This document shows, piece by piece, positions 18,585 through 26,358 of a stretch of DNA of 64,000 nt. The translations under genes and the position numbers were made by a program. This DNA comes from Endozoicomonas sp. NE40. Its GTDB lineage: Bacteria > Pseudomonadota > Gammaproteobacteria > Pseudomonadales > Endozoicomonadaceae. Location of the stretch: assembly GCF_040549045.1 (NCBI RefSeq), contig NZ_JBEWTB010000002.1, positions 2,246,001-2,310,000 of the forward strand, given 5' to 3'. The notes under the pieces are model-generated. The model was not told where the DNA came from, did not search any database, and saw only the letters and a list, made by a program, of their open reading frames with translations. How positions within the stretch are numbered: the stretch's first letter is position 1; each line of letters opens with the position of its first letter.

Positions 18585-18640
18585 GAACTTATATAAATTC
18601 AAAATAGTATAAAAAACACTATTTGACTATATATAAGTTC
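18585..18640. promoter_or_regulatory. Nested inverted repeats upstream of hipBA, probable operator
   Basis: Outer arms GAACTTATATA (18585-18595) and TATATAAGTTC (18630-18640) enclose inner arms AAATAGT (18602-18608) and ACTATTT (18618-18624), all centred near 18613. The region starts 15 bp before the hipB start codon, overlapping where the promoter must lie. A dimeric HTH repressor such as HipB binding both pairs is the simple reading. Confidence 0.65.
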
Positions 18641-18687
18641 ATTTTAAAGCTTGCAAACACTTCAGACTGCTCGAACTAGCCGATCTG

Positions 18688-18722
18688 ATCTATGGTGGTG
18701 TCGGTTGATCACCACCATAGAT
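18688..18722. promoter_or_regulatory. Perfect 13-bp stem hairpin between hipBA and vapBC
   Basis: ATCTATGGTGGTG and CACCACCATAGAT form a perfect 13-bp inverted repeat with a 9-base loop in the region between the divergent hipBA and vapBC modules. No T-run follows on either side. It may be a shared operator, a transcript-insulating hairpin, or a mobile-element end. Confidence 0.5.
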
Positions 18723-18839
18723 AACCCCCTCAAAAGCAGCCTTTTTACCAGCCTATTCAGAAGTCAGAAAGCGCCCTGCATTGTGTACTAAACTGTTTTT
18801 GTGTAAAGCTATGTGTAAGACACTCCGAGGAAGCTGATT

Positions 18840-19031
18840 ATGCCCAGTAACCTTGCTATAGATGATGACCTGATTCTTCAGGTACAAAAACTGAGTGGCT
18901 CCAAAACAAAAAAAGCCGCAGTTAATGAAGCGCTGGCGGAGTACGTCCGACACCGGCAACAGTTAGAGCTTCTTGATGAGTTTGGGACTATCGATTACGA
19001 CACTCCAAAAGCAAAAGAAAAAAGGCGCTGA
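18840..19031 (+). CDS. vapB: VapB-type antitoxin
   Basis: A 63-residue type II antitoxin of the VapB family. SNLAIDDDLILQVQKLSGSK forms the N-terminal DNA-binding ribbon and first helix, and KTKKAAVNEALAEYVRHRQQ is the typical VapB helix. The C-terminal LLDEFGTIDYDTPKAKEKRR should thread across the toxin active site. GAGGAAG precedes the ATG. The gene ends 5 bp before vapC. Confidence 0.9.
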   Translation: MPSNLAIDDDLILQVQKLSGSKTKKAAVNEALAEYVRHRQQLELLDEFGTIDYDTPKAKEKRR

Positions 19032-19036
19032 TCATT

Positions 19037-19453
19037 ATGGTGTTGGTCGATACTTGCGTTTGGTCAGCAGCACTGCGACGAAAAAAAACACCCGTAGCGC
19101 CCGAAGAAGCCCGGATACTGAAGCGGCTTATACAACAACACAGAGCGGTTATGATTGGCCCTGTTCTTCAGGAAGTACTCACTGGCATACGCTATGAAGA
19201 ACAATTTCAGCGCTTACAAGCCAAACTAACCGCTTTTGAGTTACTGACCATTACATCAGACGATTTCATTCAGGCTGCCCGATACTCAAGTCTGTGTCGA
19301 AGTAAAGGCGTACAAGGCTCACACACGGATTATCTGATAGCAACCATTGGCATCAAGTACAAAATCCCTGTTTTTACAACTGACAACGATTTCAATCATT
19401 ACCGGAAGCATATACCTGTCCAGTTGTTTGCCAGGCCAGAAGATTTTTCCTGA
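19037..19453 (+). CDS. vapC: VapC-type PIN domain ribonuclease toxin
   Basis: A 138-residue PIN domain RNase that cleaves structured RNA, tRNA in characterised cases. The acidic metal-binding residues are all present: Asp5 in LVDTCVWS, Glu46 in LQEVLTG, Asp98 in SHTDYLIA, and Asp116/Asp118 in TTDNDF. It therefore appears active. It is coupled to vapB (5-bp gap) and lies on the opposite strand to all capsule genes around it. Confidence 0.93.
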   Translation: MVLVDTCVWSAALRRKKTPVAPEEARILKRLIQQHRAVMIGPVLQEVLTGIRYEEQFQRLQAKLTAFELLTITSDDFIQAARYSSLCRSKGVQGSHTDYLIATIGIKYKIPVFTTDNDFNHYRKHIPVQLFARPEDFS

Positions 19454-19487
19454 TCACAGGATATACAGTGCAAAGTTTTATCCTAAT

Positions 19488-19700
19488 ATGACCAATCAGT
19501 TTAACCCAGAAGATCTGCTTATCACGACTTGGAGCAGCACAGAAAACCACCCCGTTCCTTGTGCAAAAAACGGGGTGAAAATTGTTCACTTACCTACGAA
19601 ACTGGTCGTTACCGTTGATGAAGAGCGAACCCAACATGCCAATAAGTTAAAAGCGCTGGCCATTCTGTCTGAAAAACTGGATAAACTGCTTGCCTATTAA
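19488..19700 (+). CDS. Small release-factor-like (RF-1 domain) protein lacking GGQ
   Basis: A 70-residue protein starting at ATG 19488; an upstream in-frame ATG at 19347 lies inside vapC and is unlikely. Residues 17-64 line up without gaps to the RF-1 domain around the GGQ loop of class I release factors: VKIVHLPTKLVV corresponds to VRITHIPTGIV and DEERTQHANKLKAL to NDRSQHKNKDQAM of E. coli RF2. Where RF2 has SGAGGQHVN this protein reads SSTENHPVP, so the catalytic GGQ is lost. It could be a decayed fragment or a ribosome-binding regulator. It begins 34 bp after vapC, possibly co-transcribed, with no clear ribosome site. Confidence 0.6.
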   Translation: MTNQFNPEDLLITTWSSTENHPVPCAKNGVKIVHLPTKLVVTVDEERTQHANKLKALAILSEKLDKLLAY

Positions 19701-19704
19701 CACT

Positions 19705-21702
19705 TTAACGCAGCATATCTTCAGCAGCTCTTACAATGTTGTCTACTGTGAACCCGAAGAATGGGAACAGGTCACTGGCCGGAGCTGACTCACCGAAGGA
19801 GGTCATGCCGATAATGCGACCGTCTAAGCCTACATACTTGTACCAGAAGTCAGCATGAGCTGCTTCGATAGCAATGCGAGCAGGTACTTCCAGAGGCAGT
19901 ACCTGCTGCTTGTATTCAGCATCCTGAGCGTCGAACACTTCGGTTGAAGGCATGGACACTACGCGTACCTTACGACCCTGTTCGGTCAGCTTGGCTTCGG
20001 CGTTCATAGCCAGTTCGATTTCAGAACCGGTAGCGATCAGGATCAGGTCAGGTGTGCCTGCACAGTCCTTCAGAATGTAACCACCACGGGCAATATTGGC
20101 GATTTTCTCTTCATCACGAGCCATGCATGGCAGACCCTGACGGGAGAAGATCAGCGCGCTGGGGCCATCGTTACGCTCAATGGCGTATTTCCATGCCACC
20201 GCAGATTCAACGGTGTCACATGGACGCCAGGTGTTCATGTTTGGCGTGGAGCGCAGGTTCGCCAGCTGTTCAATAGGCTGGTGGGTCGGACCGTCTTCGC
20301 CCAGACCGATGGAGTCGTGGGTATAAACGAAGATGGAACGCTGTTTCATCAGGGCAGCCATACGAACGGCGTTACGGGCGTATTCCATGAACACCAGGAA
20401 GGTTGCGCCGTAAGGTACGAAACCACCGTGCAGGGCGATACCGTTCATCATGGCGCTCATGCCAAATTCACGCACGCCGTAGTAAAGGTAGTTACCGGCA
20501 GCGTCGTCTTTTTCAACGCCCTTGCAACCACTCCACAGAGTCAGGTTGGAACCGGCCAGGTCAGCAGAGCCACCCAGCAGTTCAGGCAGAAGCGGGCCAA
20601 AAGCGTTCAGAGTGTTCTGGGACGCTTTACGGCTGGCAACTTTCTCGGCTTTTTCCTGGCACTCACGAATGTAAGCGTCGGCTTTTTCAGAGAAGTCAGC
20701 AGGCAGTTCGCCAGTCATACGACGCTTGAATTCAGCAGCCAGCTCCGGGTGAGCCGCAGCGTAAGCTTCGAATTTCTCGTTCCAGCCTGCTTCTTTGGCA
20801 GCACCGGCTTCCTTCGCACTCCAGCCTTCGTAAACGTTGGCAGGTACTTCGAATGCACCGTGGTTCCAGCCCAGACGTTCACGAGTCAGTTTGATCTCGT
20901 CATCACCCAGAGGCGCACCGTGGCACTCTTCCTTGCCTTCTTTGTTAGGAGAACCAAAACCGATAACGGTCTTGCAGCAGATCAGGGTTGGTCTGTCAGT
21001 TTCAGCACGACCGGCTTCAATCGCAGCCTTGATGGCTTCAGAGTCATGACCGTCAACACCTGGAACAACGTGCCAGTTGTAGGACTCAAAACGCTTAACG
21101 GTGTCATCGGTGAACCAGCCTTCTACTTCACCGTCGATGGAAATGCCGTTGTCGTCATAGAAGACAATCAGTTTACCCAGACCCAGAGTGCCGGCCAGGG
21201 AACAGGATTCGTGGGAGATACCTTCCATCATGCAGCCGTCGCCCATGAATACGTAGGTGTAGTGGTCTACGATGTCATGGCCTTCACGGTTGAACTGGCC
21301 TGCCAGTGCTTTTTCAGCAGCAGCAAAACCGACAGCGTTGGCAATACCCTGACCCAGAGGACCAGTGGTAGTTTCGATGCCAGGCGCATAACCGTATTCC
21401 GGGTGACCAGCGGTTTTAGAATGCAGCTGGCGGAAGTTTTTCAGGTCTTCGATGGATACATCGTAACCGGAAAGGTGCAGCAGGGAGTACAGGAGCATGG
21501 AACCGTGTCCGTTGGACAGGACAAAACGGTCACGGTCTGCCCACTCCGGATTAGCCGGATTGTGGTTCATATAGTCGCGCCACAGCACTTCGGCGATGTC
21601 GGCCATACCCATTGGGGCGCCTGGGTGTCCGGATTTGGCTTTTTGGACAGCATCCATGCTCAGAGCACGGATGGCATTGGCTAGCTCACGACGTGAGGAC
21701 AT
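19705..21702 (-). CDS. tkt: Transketolase
   Basis: Thiamine diphosphate enzyme of the non-oxidative pentose phosphate pathway, moving two-carbon units between sugar phosphates. The full 665-residue length is present with KSGHPGAPMGMADIAEVLW, the cofactor motif VFMGDGCMMEGISHE, THDSIGLGEDGPTHQP and a C-terminal domain. In this setting it lies 61 bp downstream of kpsF on the same strand, in series with the Kdo synthesis genes. Its reaction interconverts pentose phosphates, the pool from which KpsF draws ribulose 5-phosphate. Whether it is the only transketolase of the genome or a capsule-dedicated copy cannot be told from here. Confidence 0.97.
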   Translation of the reverse strand: MSSRRELANAIRALSMDAVQKAKSGHPGAPMGMADIAEVLWRDYMNHNPANPEWADRDRFVLSNGHGSMLLYSLLHLSGYDVSIEDLKNFRQLHSKTAGHPEYGYAPGIETTTGPLGQGIANAVGFAAAEKALAGQFNREGHDIVDHYTYVFMGDGCMMEGISHESCSLAGTLGLGKLIVFYDDNGISIDGEVEGWFTDDTVKRFESYNWHVVPGVDGHDSEAIKAAIEAGRAETDRPTLICCKTVIGFGSPNKEGKEECHGAPLGDDEIKLTRERLGWNHGAFEVPANVYEGWSAKEAGAAKEAGWNEKFEAYAAAHPELAAEFKRRMTGELPADFSEKADAYIRECQEKAEKVASRKASQNTLNAFGPLLPELLGGSADLAGSNLTLWSGCKGVEKDDAAGNYLYYGVREFGMSAMMNGIALHGGFVPYGATFLVFMEYARNAVRMAALMKQRSIFVYTHDSIGLGEDGPTHQPIEQLANLRSTPNMNTWRPCDTVESAVAWKYAIERNDGPSALIFSRQGLPCMARDEEKIANIARGGYILKDCAGTPDLILIATGSEIELAMNAEAKLTEQGRKVRVVSMPSTEVFDAQDAEYKQQVLPLEVPARIAIEAAHADFWYKYVGLDGRIIGMTSFGESAPASDLFPFFGFTVDNIVRAAEDMLR

Positions 21703-21763
21703 ATAAATCAGGACTCTTGGTTATCAATTAAACAGGTCAGGAATGGTTTTGAGAATCTGAAAT

Positions 21764-22717
21764 TTAAGCTGCCCAGTCGATCAGACCAACAACATTTCCG
21801 TCGTCGTCTTTAGCAATCAGGCACTTCACATGAGCTTCTTTCATTGCTTTTTCAGCTTCGATCATTTTCACATCCTGTGAAATGCATACAGGCTTGTCAC
21901 TCATCAGATCAGCAGCCTTCAAACCGTGGAGCGTTTCATGGGTAGTCATGTAACGACGAAGGTCACCATCTGTGATAACGCCTGCGAGCTTGTTGTTGTC
22001 ATCCATAACCAGAGCCATTCCTGAGCGTGTTTCCGTCATGGTCAAAATGACTTCATTCACAGGCATACAAAGCTTGACGAACGGCAGGCGCTCTTTCTGC
22101 ATAACATCTTTTACACGAGTCAGCAGGCGGCGACCCAAGCTGCCTCCCGGATGGAAGCGGGCAAAATCCTGTGGCTGGAAGTCACGGGCTTTAATCAAAG
22201 CAACAGCCAGTGCATCACCAATAGCAATAGCTACTGTTGTAGAGGTAGTTGGAGCCAGGTTGTTCGGGCAAACTTCTTCTTTAACAGAAGCATCCAGAAC
22301 AACATCTGCATTTTTTGCCAGAGTCGAATCATGACCACCGGTAATGGCTATGATTTTTGTACCAAAGCTTTTCAGGGAAGGTATCAGCTTCAACACTTCA
22401 TCTGTTTCACCGCTGTAGGAAATCAGAACAACAACATCAGCATGTTCATCGAAGCGTACCATGCCTAAGTCACCATGGAATGCTTCGCCAGGGTGCATAA
22501 AGAAACTGATAGTTCCGGTAGATGCCATGGTAGCGGCAATTTTTTTACCGATCAGGCCAGATTTACCCATACCAGAAATAATCACCCGACCTTTGCAGTC
22601 AAGGATCATTTCTACAGCTTTCTCAAAAGAGCTATCAACACGTTCACTTAAAACAAACAGAGCATTACCTTGTTCACGCAGAGAGTTTGCCATTACCTGG
22701 CGCATATTAATTGTCAT
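21764..22717 (-). CDS. kpsF: D-arabinose 5-phosphate isomerase, KpsF/KdsD family
   Basis: Converts ribulose 5-phosphate to arabinose 5-phosphate, the first committed step to Kdo. The N-terminal SIS sugar isomerase domain spans about 35-170 (RVIISGMGKSGLIGKKIAAT, SYSGETDEV, LAPTTSTT) and two CBS domains fill about 205-317 (ITDGDLRRYM, LIDWAA). Length 317 is normal. It lies 16 bp downstream of kdsB and upstream of tkt. I use kpsF because the gene is inside the capsule locus; a kdsD role for LPS is equally possible. Confidence 0.95.
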   Translation of the reverse strand: MTINMRQVMANSLREQGNALFVLSERVDSSFEKAVEMILDCKGRVIISGMGKSGLIGKKIAATMASTGTISFFMHPGEAFHGDLGMVRFDEHADVVVLISYSGETDEVLKLIPSLKSFGTKIIAITGGHDSTLAKNADVVLDASVKEEVCPNNLAPTTSTTVAIAIGDALAVALIKARDFQPQDFARFHPGGSLGRRLLTRVKDVMQKERLPFVKLCMPVNEVILTMTETRSGMALVMDDNNKLAGVITDGDLRRYMTTHETLHGLKAADLMSDKPVCISQDVKMIEAEKAMKEAHVKCLIAKDDDGNVVGLIDWAA

Positions 22718-22733
22718 ATTAAACAGTTATAAA

Positions 22734-23516
22734 TTATTGATGTGTAAATTCGGCTCGAACACGTTCCAGGTCGGCAGGTGTATCGACACCATGTCCAGGC
22801 TGCTCTGAAATGCTTTCAACATGAATCCCAATACCCAGCCATAAAGCACGCAGCTGCTCCAAAGCTTCCAGTGTCTCAATATCAGCAGCACTTGCGGCAG
22901 CAATTGTCTTCAATGTTTTGGCACGATAGGCATACATGCCAAGATGTCTTTGCGGGTGTGGCAGAGAGACCATTGTGGCTTTGCTGGCTGATTTATAGTT
23001 ATCACGATCCCATGGAATTGGGGCTCGACTGAAATAAAGGGCCAAACCAGTCTGATTGGTTACAACCTTGACGATATTAGGATCAAACAAATCATCGGCA
23101 TCATGAATAGGAGTAGAAAGCGTCGAAATACCTGCACTTTTATTCTCAGCCAGATTAATCGCAACTTTTGTGATCAGCTGATGTGGCATCAGAGGCTCAT
23201 CCCCCTGAAGGTTGACGATGATACTTTCATCATCCCATCCCATAATTTCAGCCACTTCTGCCAGTCGGTCAGTACCGGAGTCATGTTCTGATGCAGTCAT
23301 AACCGCATGAGCACCAAAGCCATGACAGATATTCAGAATACGTTCGTCATCTGTAGCAACAACAATATTGCCATCCGGATTAATCCCGGTTTCTACAGCT
23401 CTTTCAAAAACATGCTGAACCATTGGCTTACCCGCAATATCCAGCAGCGGTTTACCCGGCAGACGCGAAGAACCAAAGCGGGCAGGTATGACCACTTTAA
23501 ATGAATGTTGTTTCAT
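22734..23516 (-). CDS. kdsB: 3-deoxy-manno-octulosonate cytidylyltransferase (CMP-Kdo synthetase)
   Basis: Activates Kdo with CTP to CMP-Kdo, the donor for KpsS, KpsC and LPS inner core assembly. At 260 residues it shows the family signatures FKVVIPARFGSSRLPGKPL at the N-terminus, HDSGTDRLAEV, NLQGDEPLMP and HLGMYAYR. It lies between kdsC and kpsF on one transcript. In E. coli capsule loci the equivalent copy is called kpsU. Confidence 0.96.
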   Translation of the reverse strand: MKQHSFKVVIPARFGSSRLPGKPLLDIAGKPMVQHVFERAVETGINPDGNIVVATDDERILNICHGFGAHAVMTASEHDSGTDRLAEVAEIMGWDDESIIVNLQGDEPLMPHQLITKVAINLAENKSAGISTLSTPIHDADDLFDPNIVKVVTNQTGLALYFSRAPIPWDRDNYKSASKATMVSLPHPQRHLGMYAYRAKTLKTIAAASAADIETLEALEQLRALWLGIGIHVESISEQPGHGVDTPADLERVRAEFTHQ

Positions 23517-23547
23517 TAGAATTCAGTCTTTAATAGGGCTAAAAAGG

Positions 23548-24108
23548 TTACTGAACTACAGCGGCTTTAGGCATCACCAATACCCGATAGGCCTCTGCCA
23601 AATCTGTGCGAGCACCAATCAGTAGATCGGCGACTTCTCTTACTACCCCTTTACCACCAGAAGCCTCTGTGACAATGTGCGCCATCTCTTTTACCAATTG
23701 ATAGCCATCAGCTGGCGCAATGGCCAGACCAACCTGTTCCATAACAGGTAAATCCAATACATCGTCGCCCACATAAGCGACAGCATCATTCTGTACGTTT
23801 AGTGTTTGTTTGAGCTGAGCGAAGGTTGCAGCTTTGTCATGACAACCTGGAAAAAAGTACTCTATCTTCAAATCCTGCATTCTACGTGCAAGAGGGGCTG
23901 AACGCTTGGCAGTGATGACAGCAACTGCAACACCGTTTTCCTGAAGTAGTCTTATACCAACGCCATCTTTGGCGTTGAATGGCTTTATTAACTCACCATG
24001 CTCACCATAAAGCAGCGTACCATCGGTGAGTACACCATCAATATCGAAAATGGCTAGTTTAATAGCCTCAGGTTTCACATGGGGCATATTTGCTTCAGAT
24101 AAAGACAT
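23548..24108 (-). CDS. kdsC: Kdo 8-phosphate phosphatase
   Basis: HAD-superfamily phosphatase removing the 8-phosphate from Kdo8P. Motif I is LAIFDIDGVLTDGTLLYGEHG, followed by AVITAKRSAPLARRM (motif II region) and VGDDVLDLPVM (motif III). The 186-residue length fits the cap-less tetrameric KdsC family. It lies between kdsA and kdsB, completing the CMP-Kdo pathway in one cluster. Confidence 0.94.
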   Translation of the reverse strand: MSLSEANMPHVKPEAIKLAIFDIDGVLTDGTLLYGEHGELIKPFNAKDGVGIRLLQENGVAVAVITAKRSAPLARRMQDLKIEYFFPGCHDKAATFAQLKQTLNVQNDAVAYVGDDVLDLPVMEQVGLAIAPADGYQLVKEMAHIVTEASGGKGVVREVADLLIGARTDLAEAYRVLVMPKAAVVQ

Positions 24109-24180
24109 TTGGCTTGGAAGTGTTCAGATAAAGAGCAAGGTTATTGCAGAAAGCAAGTAACAATGAAGTGTATATGAGTA

Positions 24181-24211
24181 ATAAAAGTGGGAAGCAGAGT
24201 CCCACTTTTAT
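24181..24211 (-). terminator. Hairpin terminator between kdsA and kdsC
   Basis: ATAAAAGTGGGA and TCCCACTTTTAT form a perfect 12-bp stem with a 7-base loop, 27 bp past the kdsA stop. On the transcribed (minus) strand the last arm is rich in T, so it resembles an intrinsic terminator. It could lower, rather than stop, transcription into kdsC. Confidence 0.65.
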
Positions 24212-24237
24212 TGTTCTTGAAGAAAAGTGCCTAAGAA

Positions 24238-25035
24238 TTAGGACAGTTCATCTTCCAGAAGTGGACGAGCTCGAACTACACGATCAATTTCGATCAGAGT
24301 TTCTAGCATTGCTTCCATTTTGTGAAGATGGATCATATTTGGGCCATCACACAGAGCCTTTTCTGGCTCAGGATGGGTTTCCATAAATACGCCATCCACA
24401 CCTGCAGCGACTGCTGCACGCGCAAGAACAGGAACAAATTCACGCTGACCACCCGAAGTTGCTCCCATGCCACCAGGCTGCTGTACAGAATGTGTGGCAT
24501 CAAAAACAACTTTTTGACCAGTTTTGCGCATGGTAGACAGACCACGCATATCAGACACTAGAGTGTTGTAACCAAAGGAAGTGCCACGGTCACACAGCCA
24601 GATGTTTTCATTGCCTACTTCACGACACTTTTTAACAACCTGAGCCATATCCCAAGGTGCCTGGAACTGACCCTTTTTAACATTCACGGGCTTACCACAG
24701 CGGGCAACACGCTGAATGAAGTTTGTTTGGCGAGCCAGAAATGCTGGCGTTTGCAGAACATCAACAACTTCCGCCACCTGCTCTACAGGAGTGTCTTCAT
24801 GCACATCGGTCAGCACACGCAGACCGTAGGTGTCTTTTACTTTCTGCAGAATTTCCAGACCTTTTTCCAGACCTGGTCCACGGAAACTGTCGGAAGAGCT
24901 GCGATTGGCTTTATCAAAACTGGACTTGAAGATGTATTCAATACCCAGTTTCTCTGTCAGCTCTTTCATATAACCGGCAACGTCCATTACCAGTTGTTCG
25001 GATTCGATTACGCATGGGCCTGCGATTAAAAACAT
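24238..25035 (-). CDS. kdsA: 3-deoxy-8-phosphooctulonate synthase, metal-dependent class II type
   Basis: Condenses arabinose 5-phosphate and phosphoenolpyruvate to Kdo 8-phosphate. At 265 residues it lacks the N-terminal strands of the E. coli enzyme and begins directly MFLIAGPCVIESE. The position occupied by Asn in E. coli (GGMNVLES) is Cys8 here, and His182, Glu219 and Asp230 are also present, the four ligands known for the metal-dependent Aquifex-type enzyme. FKSSFDKANRSSSDSFRGPG and CDRGTSFGYNTLVSD are substrate-site motifs. No clear ribosome site precedes the ATG. It is followed by a hairpin and then kdsC. Confidence 0.93.
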   Translation of the reverse strand: MFLIAGPCVIESEQLVMDVAGYMKELTEKLGIEYIFKSSFDKANRSSSDSFRGPGLEKGLEILQKVKDTYGLRVLTDVHEDTPVEQVAEVVDVLQTPAFLARQTNFIQRVARCGKPVNVKKGQFQAPWDMAQVVKKCREVGNENIWLCDRGTSFGYNTLVSDMRGLSTMRKTGQKVVFDATHSVQQPGGMGATSGGQREFVPVLARAAVAAGVDGVFMETHPEPEKALCDGPNMIHLHKMEAMLETLIEIDRVVRARPLLEDELS

Positions 25036-25196
25036 ATAAGCACCAAATAGCTTAATAAATATTGATTATAAAATAACCAACTAGTTAAGTTATGTAAGAA
25101 GATAACAAAAAACTTATCGTTTAAGTTATTTACTATAAGCAGCGAAAAACAGAATCAAAAAAGTTAAGTTTTATAACTCAAGTCAAATTAAGAAAC

Positions 25197-26345
25197 TTAT
25201 TTGTTTATCTGTGCCCTAAGCTCTCTTCTTCTCCTTGCAGCTTCTACTCGTTTAAAATACCCAGTATCTTCACCAAGCTTTTTAATCTCTTCCATATATT
25301 TATTCGTAGTATTTTCTAGAACTTCTTGAATATAATTTGACCTATGTCTTTTCCATTTAGATAAATCAAAACAACTGCCATAAGAATTTAACTCCCCAAG
25401 CATATCTAACGTCATCATTGTGCGCTTACATTTGTAGCATAGCGAACAATTCAATGACTTATTTGGACTTTTTGCACAAACATCAAGACTATCTCTCCCA
25501 ATCCCAAATTGACTGATGGATATTGTTTTTTCTACCCTTGATTTATCGGAACCGGTGGAATAGAAAAACAGACTCCTCGTTGAAAGCAGTGGAAGCAAAA
25601 TTGAGTCTGAATATGCAGCAGAATGTGACTTCCTAATAGCTATATCTTCAAATTTATAACCCGAGGCATAGTAGTAGATACCAACGACATTCCTTAATAA
25701 CATAGCTACAGAGCAATTAAGCAATGGATGAATTTGAGAATAAGGCAATGAAACATGACTATAAAAATTAGAGCCAATTTGAATTAAAGGAAGATTAACT
25801 TCCTCTGCTCCCTTAAGGAACCGAGGCATATTTCTTTGCCATTTAGTATCATACACACCTAGTTTTTGATTATGATTAATCTGAAATAAGTGTGTTATTT
25901 TATGACTTTGAACTGGCATCTCATAATAGTTATCAACTAGAGAAGCATAACTATCAATTCCGCATGAAAATCCAGTCCCAACCCCTATACCTTTATGCTC
26001 AATTGCAGATTGCATGTTTGAACTTGTCACTTTAATTTGTGCAAGACTTGGCTCAATTATACAATAAATACTCTGTATATCTTTACTAATATTGACATAT
26101 AAGGTGTCCGTCAATACTCCCTCAAAGTGTAAATCAACACCATTTTTCATTGCAATAATGAGAAAAACAAGAGAGAAAGGATCAGATGAGTCAAAATCTA
26201 CCTTACTAGAATACTCAGAATCAACATGCATCCATAGTTTCTTACTTTCTCCTTTTAAAGAATAATCACAAAAAATGTATGTTTTATCGTCATAAAGCTT
26301 TATATAAGGCTTACCAACAATAAGTAGATTGCTCTTTTCAGACAT
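25197..26345 (-). CDS. PP-loop ATPase-like protein of the capsule locus
   Basis: I do not recognise a named family. Residues 124-135 read TGFSCGIDSYAS, resembling the SGGxDS PP-loop of N-type ATP pyrophosphatases with Cys128 in place of the first Gly. C290-x9-C300-x2-C303-x2-C306 near the C-terminus recalls the QueC zinc site (C-x8-C-x2-C-x2-C). The first 110 residues are strand-rich and unlike QueC; the C-terminus is basic and helical (FKRVEAARRRRELRAQ). Such enzymes activate carboxylates by adenylation, so an amidation or ligation step in capsule decoration is possible. It is 13 bp after the pyruvyl transferase gene and clearly AT-rich. Confidence 0.6.
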   Translation of the reverse strand: MSEKSNLLIVGKPYIKLYDDKTYIFCDYSLKGESKKLWMHVDSEYSSKVDFDSSDPFSLVFLIIAMKNGVDLHFEGVLTDTLYVNISKDIQSIYCIIEPSLAQIKVTSSNMQSAIEHKGIGVGTGFSCGIDSYASLVDNYYEMPVQSHKITHLFQINHNQKLGVYDTKWQRNMPRFLKGAEEVNLPLIQIGSNFYSHVSLPYSQIHPLLNCSVAMLLRNVVGIYYYASGYKFEDIAIRKSHSAAYSDSILLPLLSTRSLFFYSTGSDKSRVEKTISISQFGIGRDSLDVCAKSPNKSLNCSLCYKCKRTMMTLDMLGELNSYGSCFDLSKWKRHRSNYIQEVLENTTNKYMEEIKKLGEDTGYFKRVEAARRRRELRAQINK

Positions 26346-26358
26346 AATTATTTACTTA

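Noticed and set aside
20281..21684. Long open frame of 467 codons opposite transketolase
   Set aside because: It is the antisense shadow of tkt; composition follows the complementary frame and no domain is visible.
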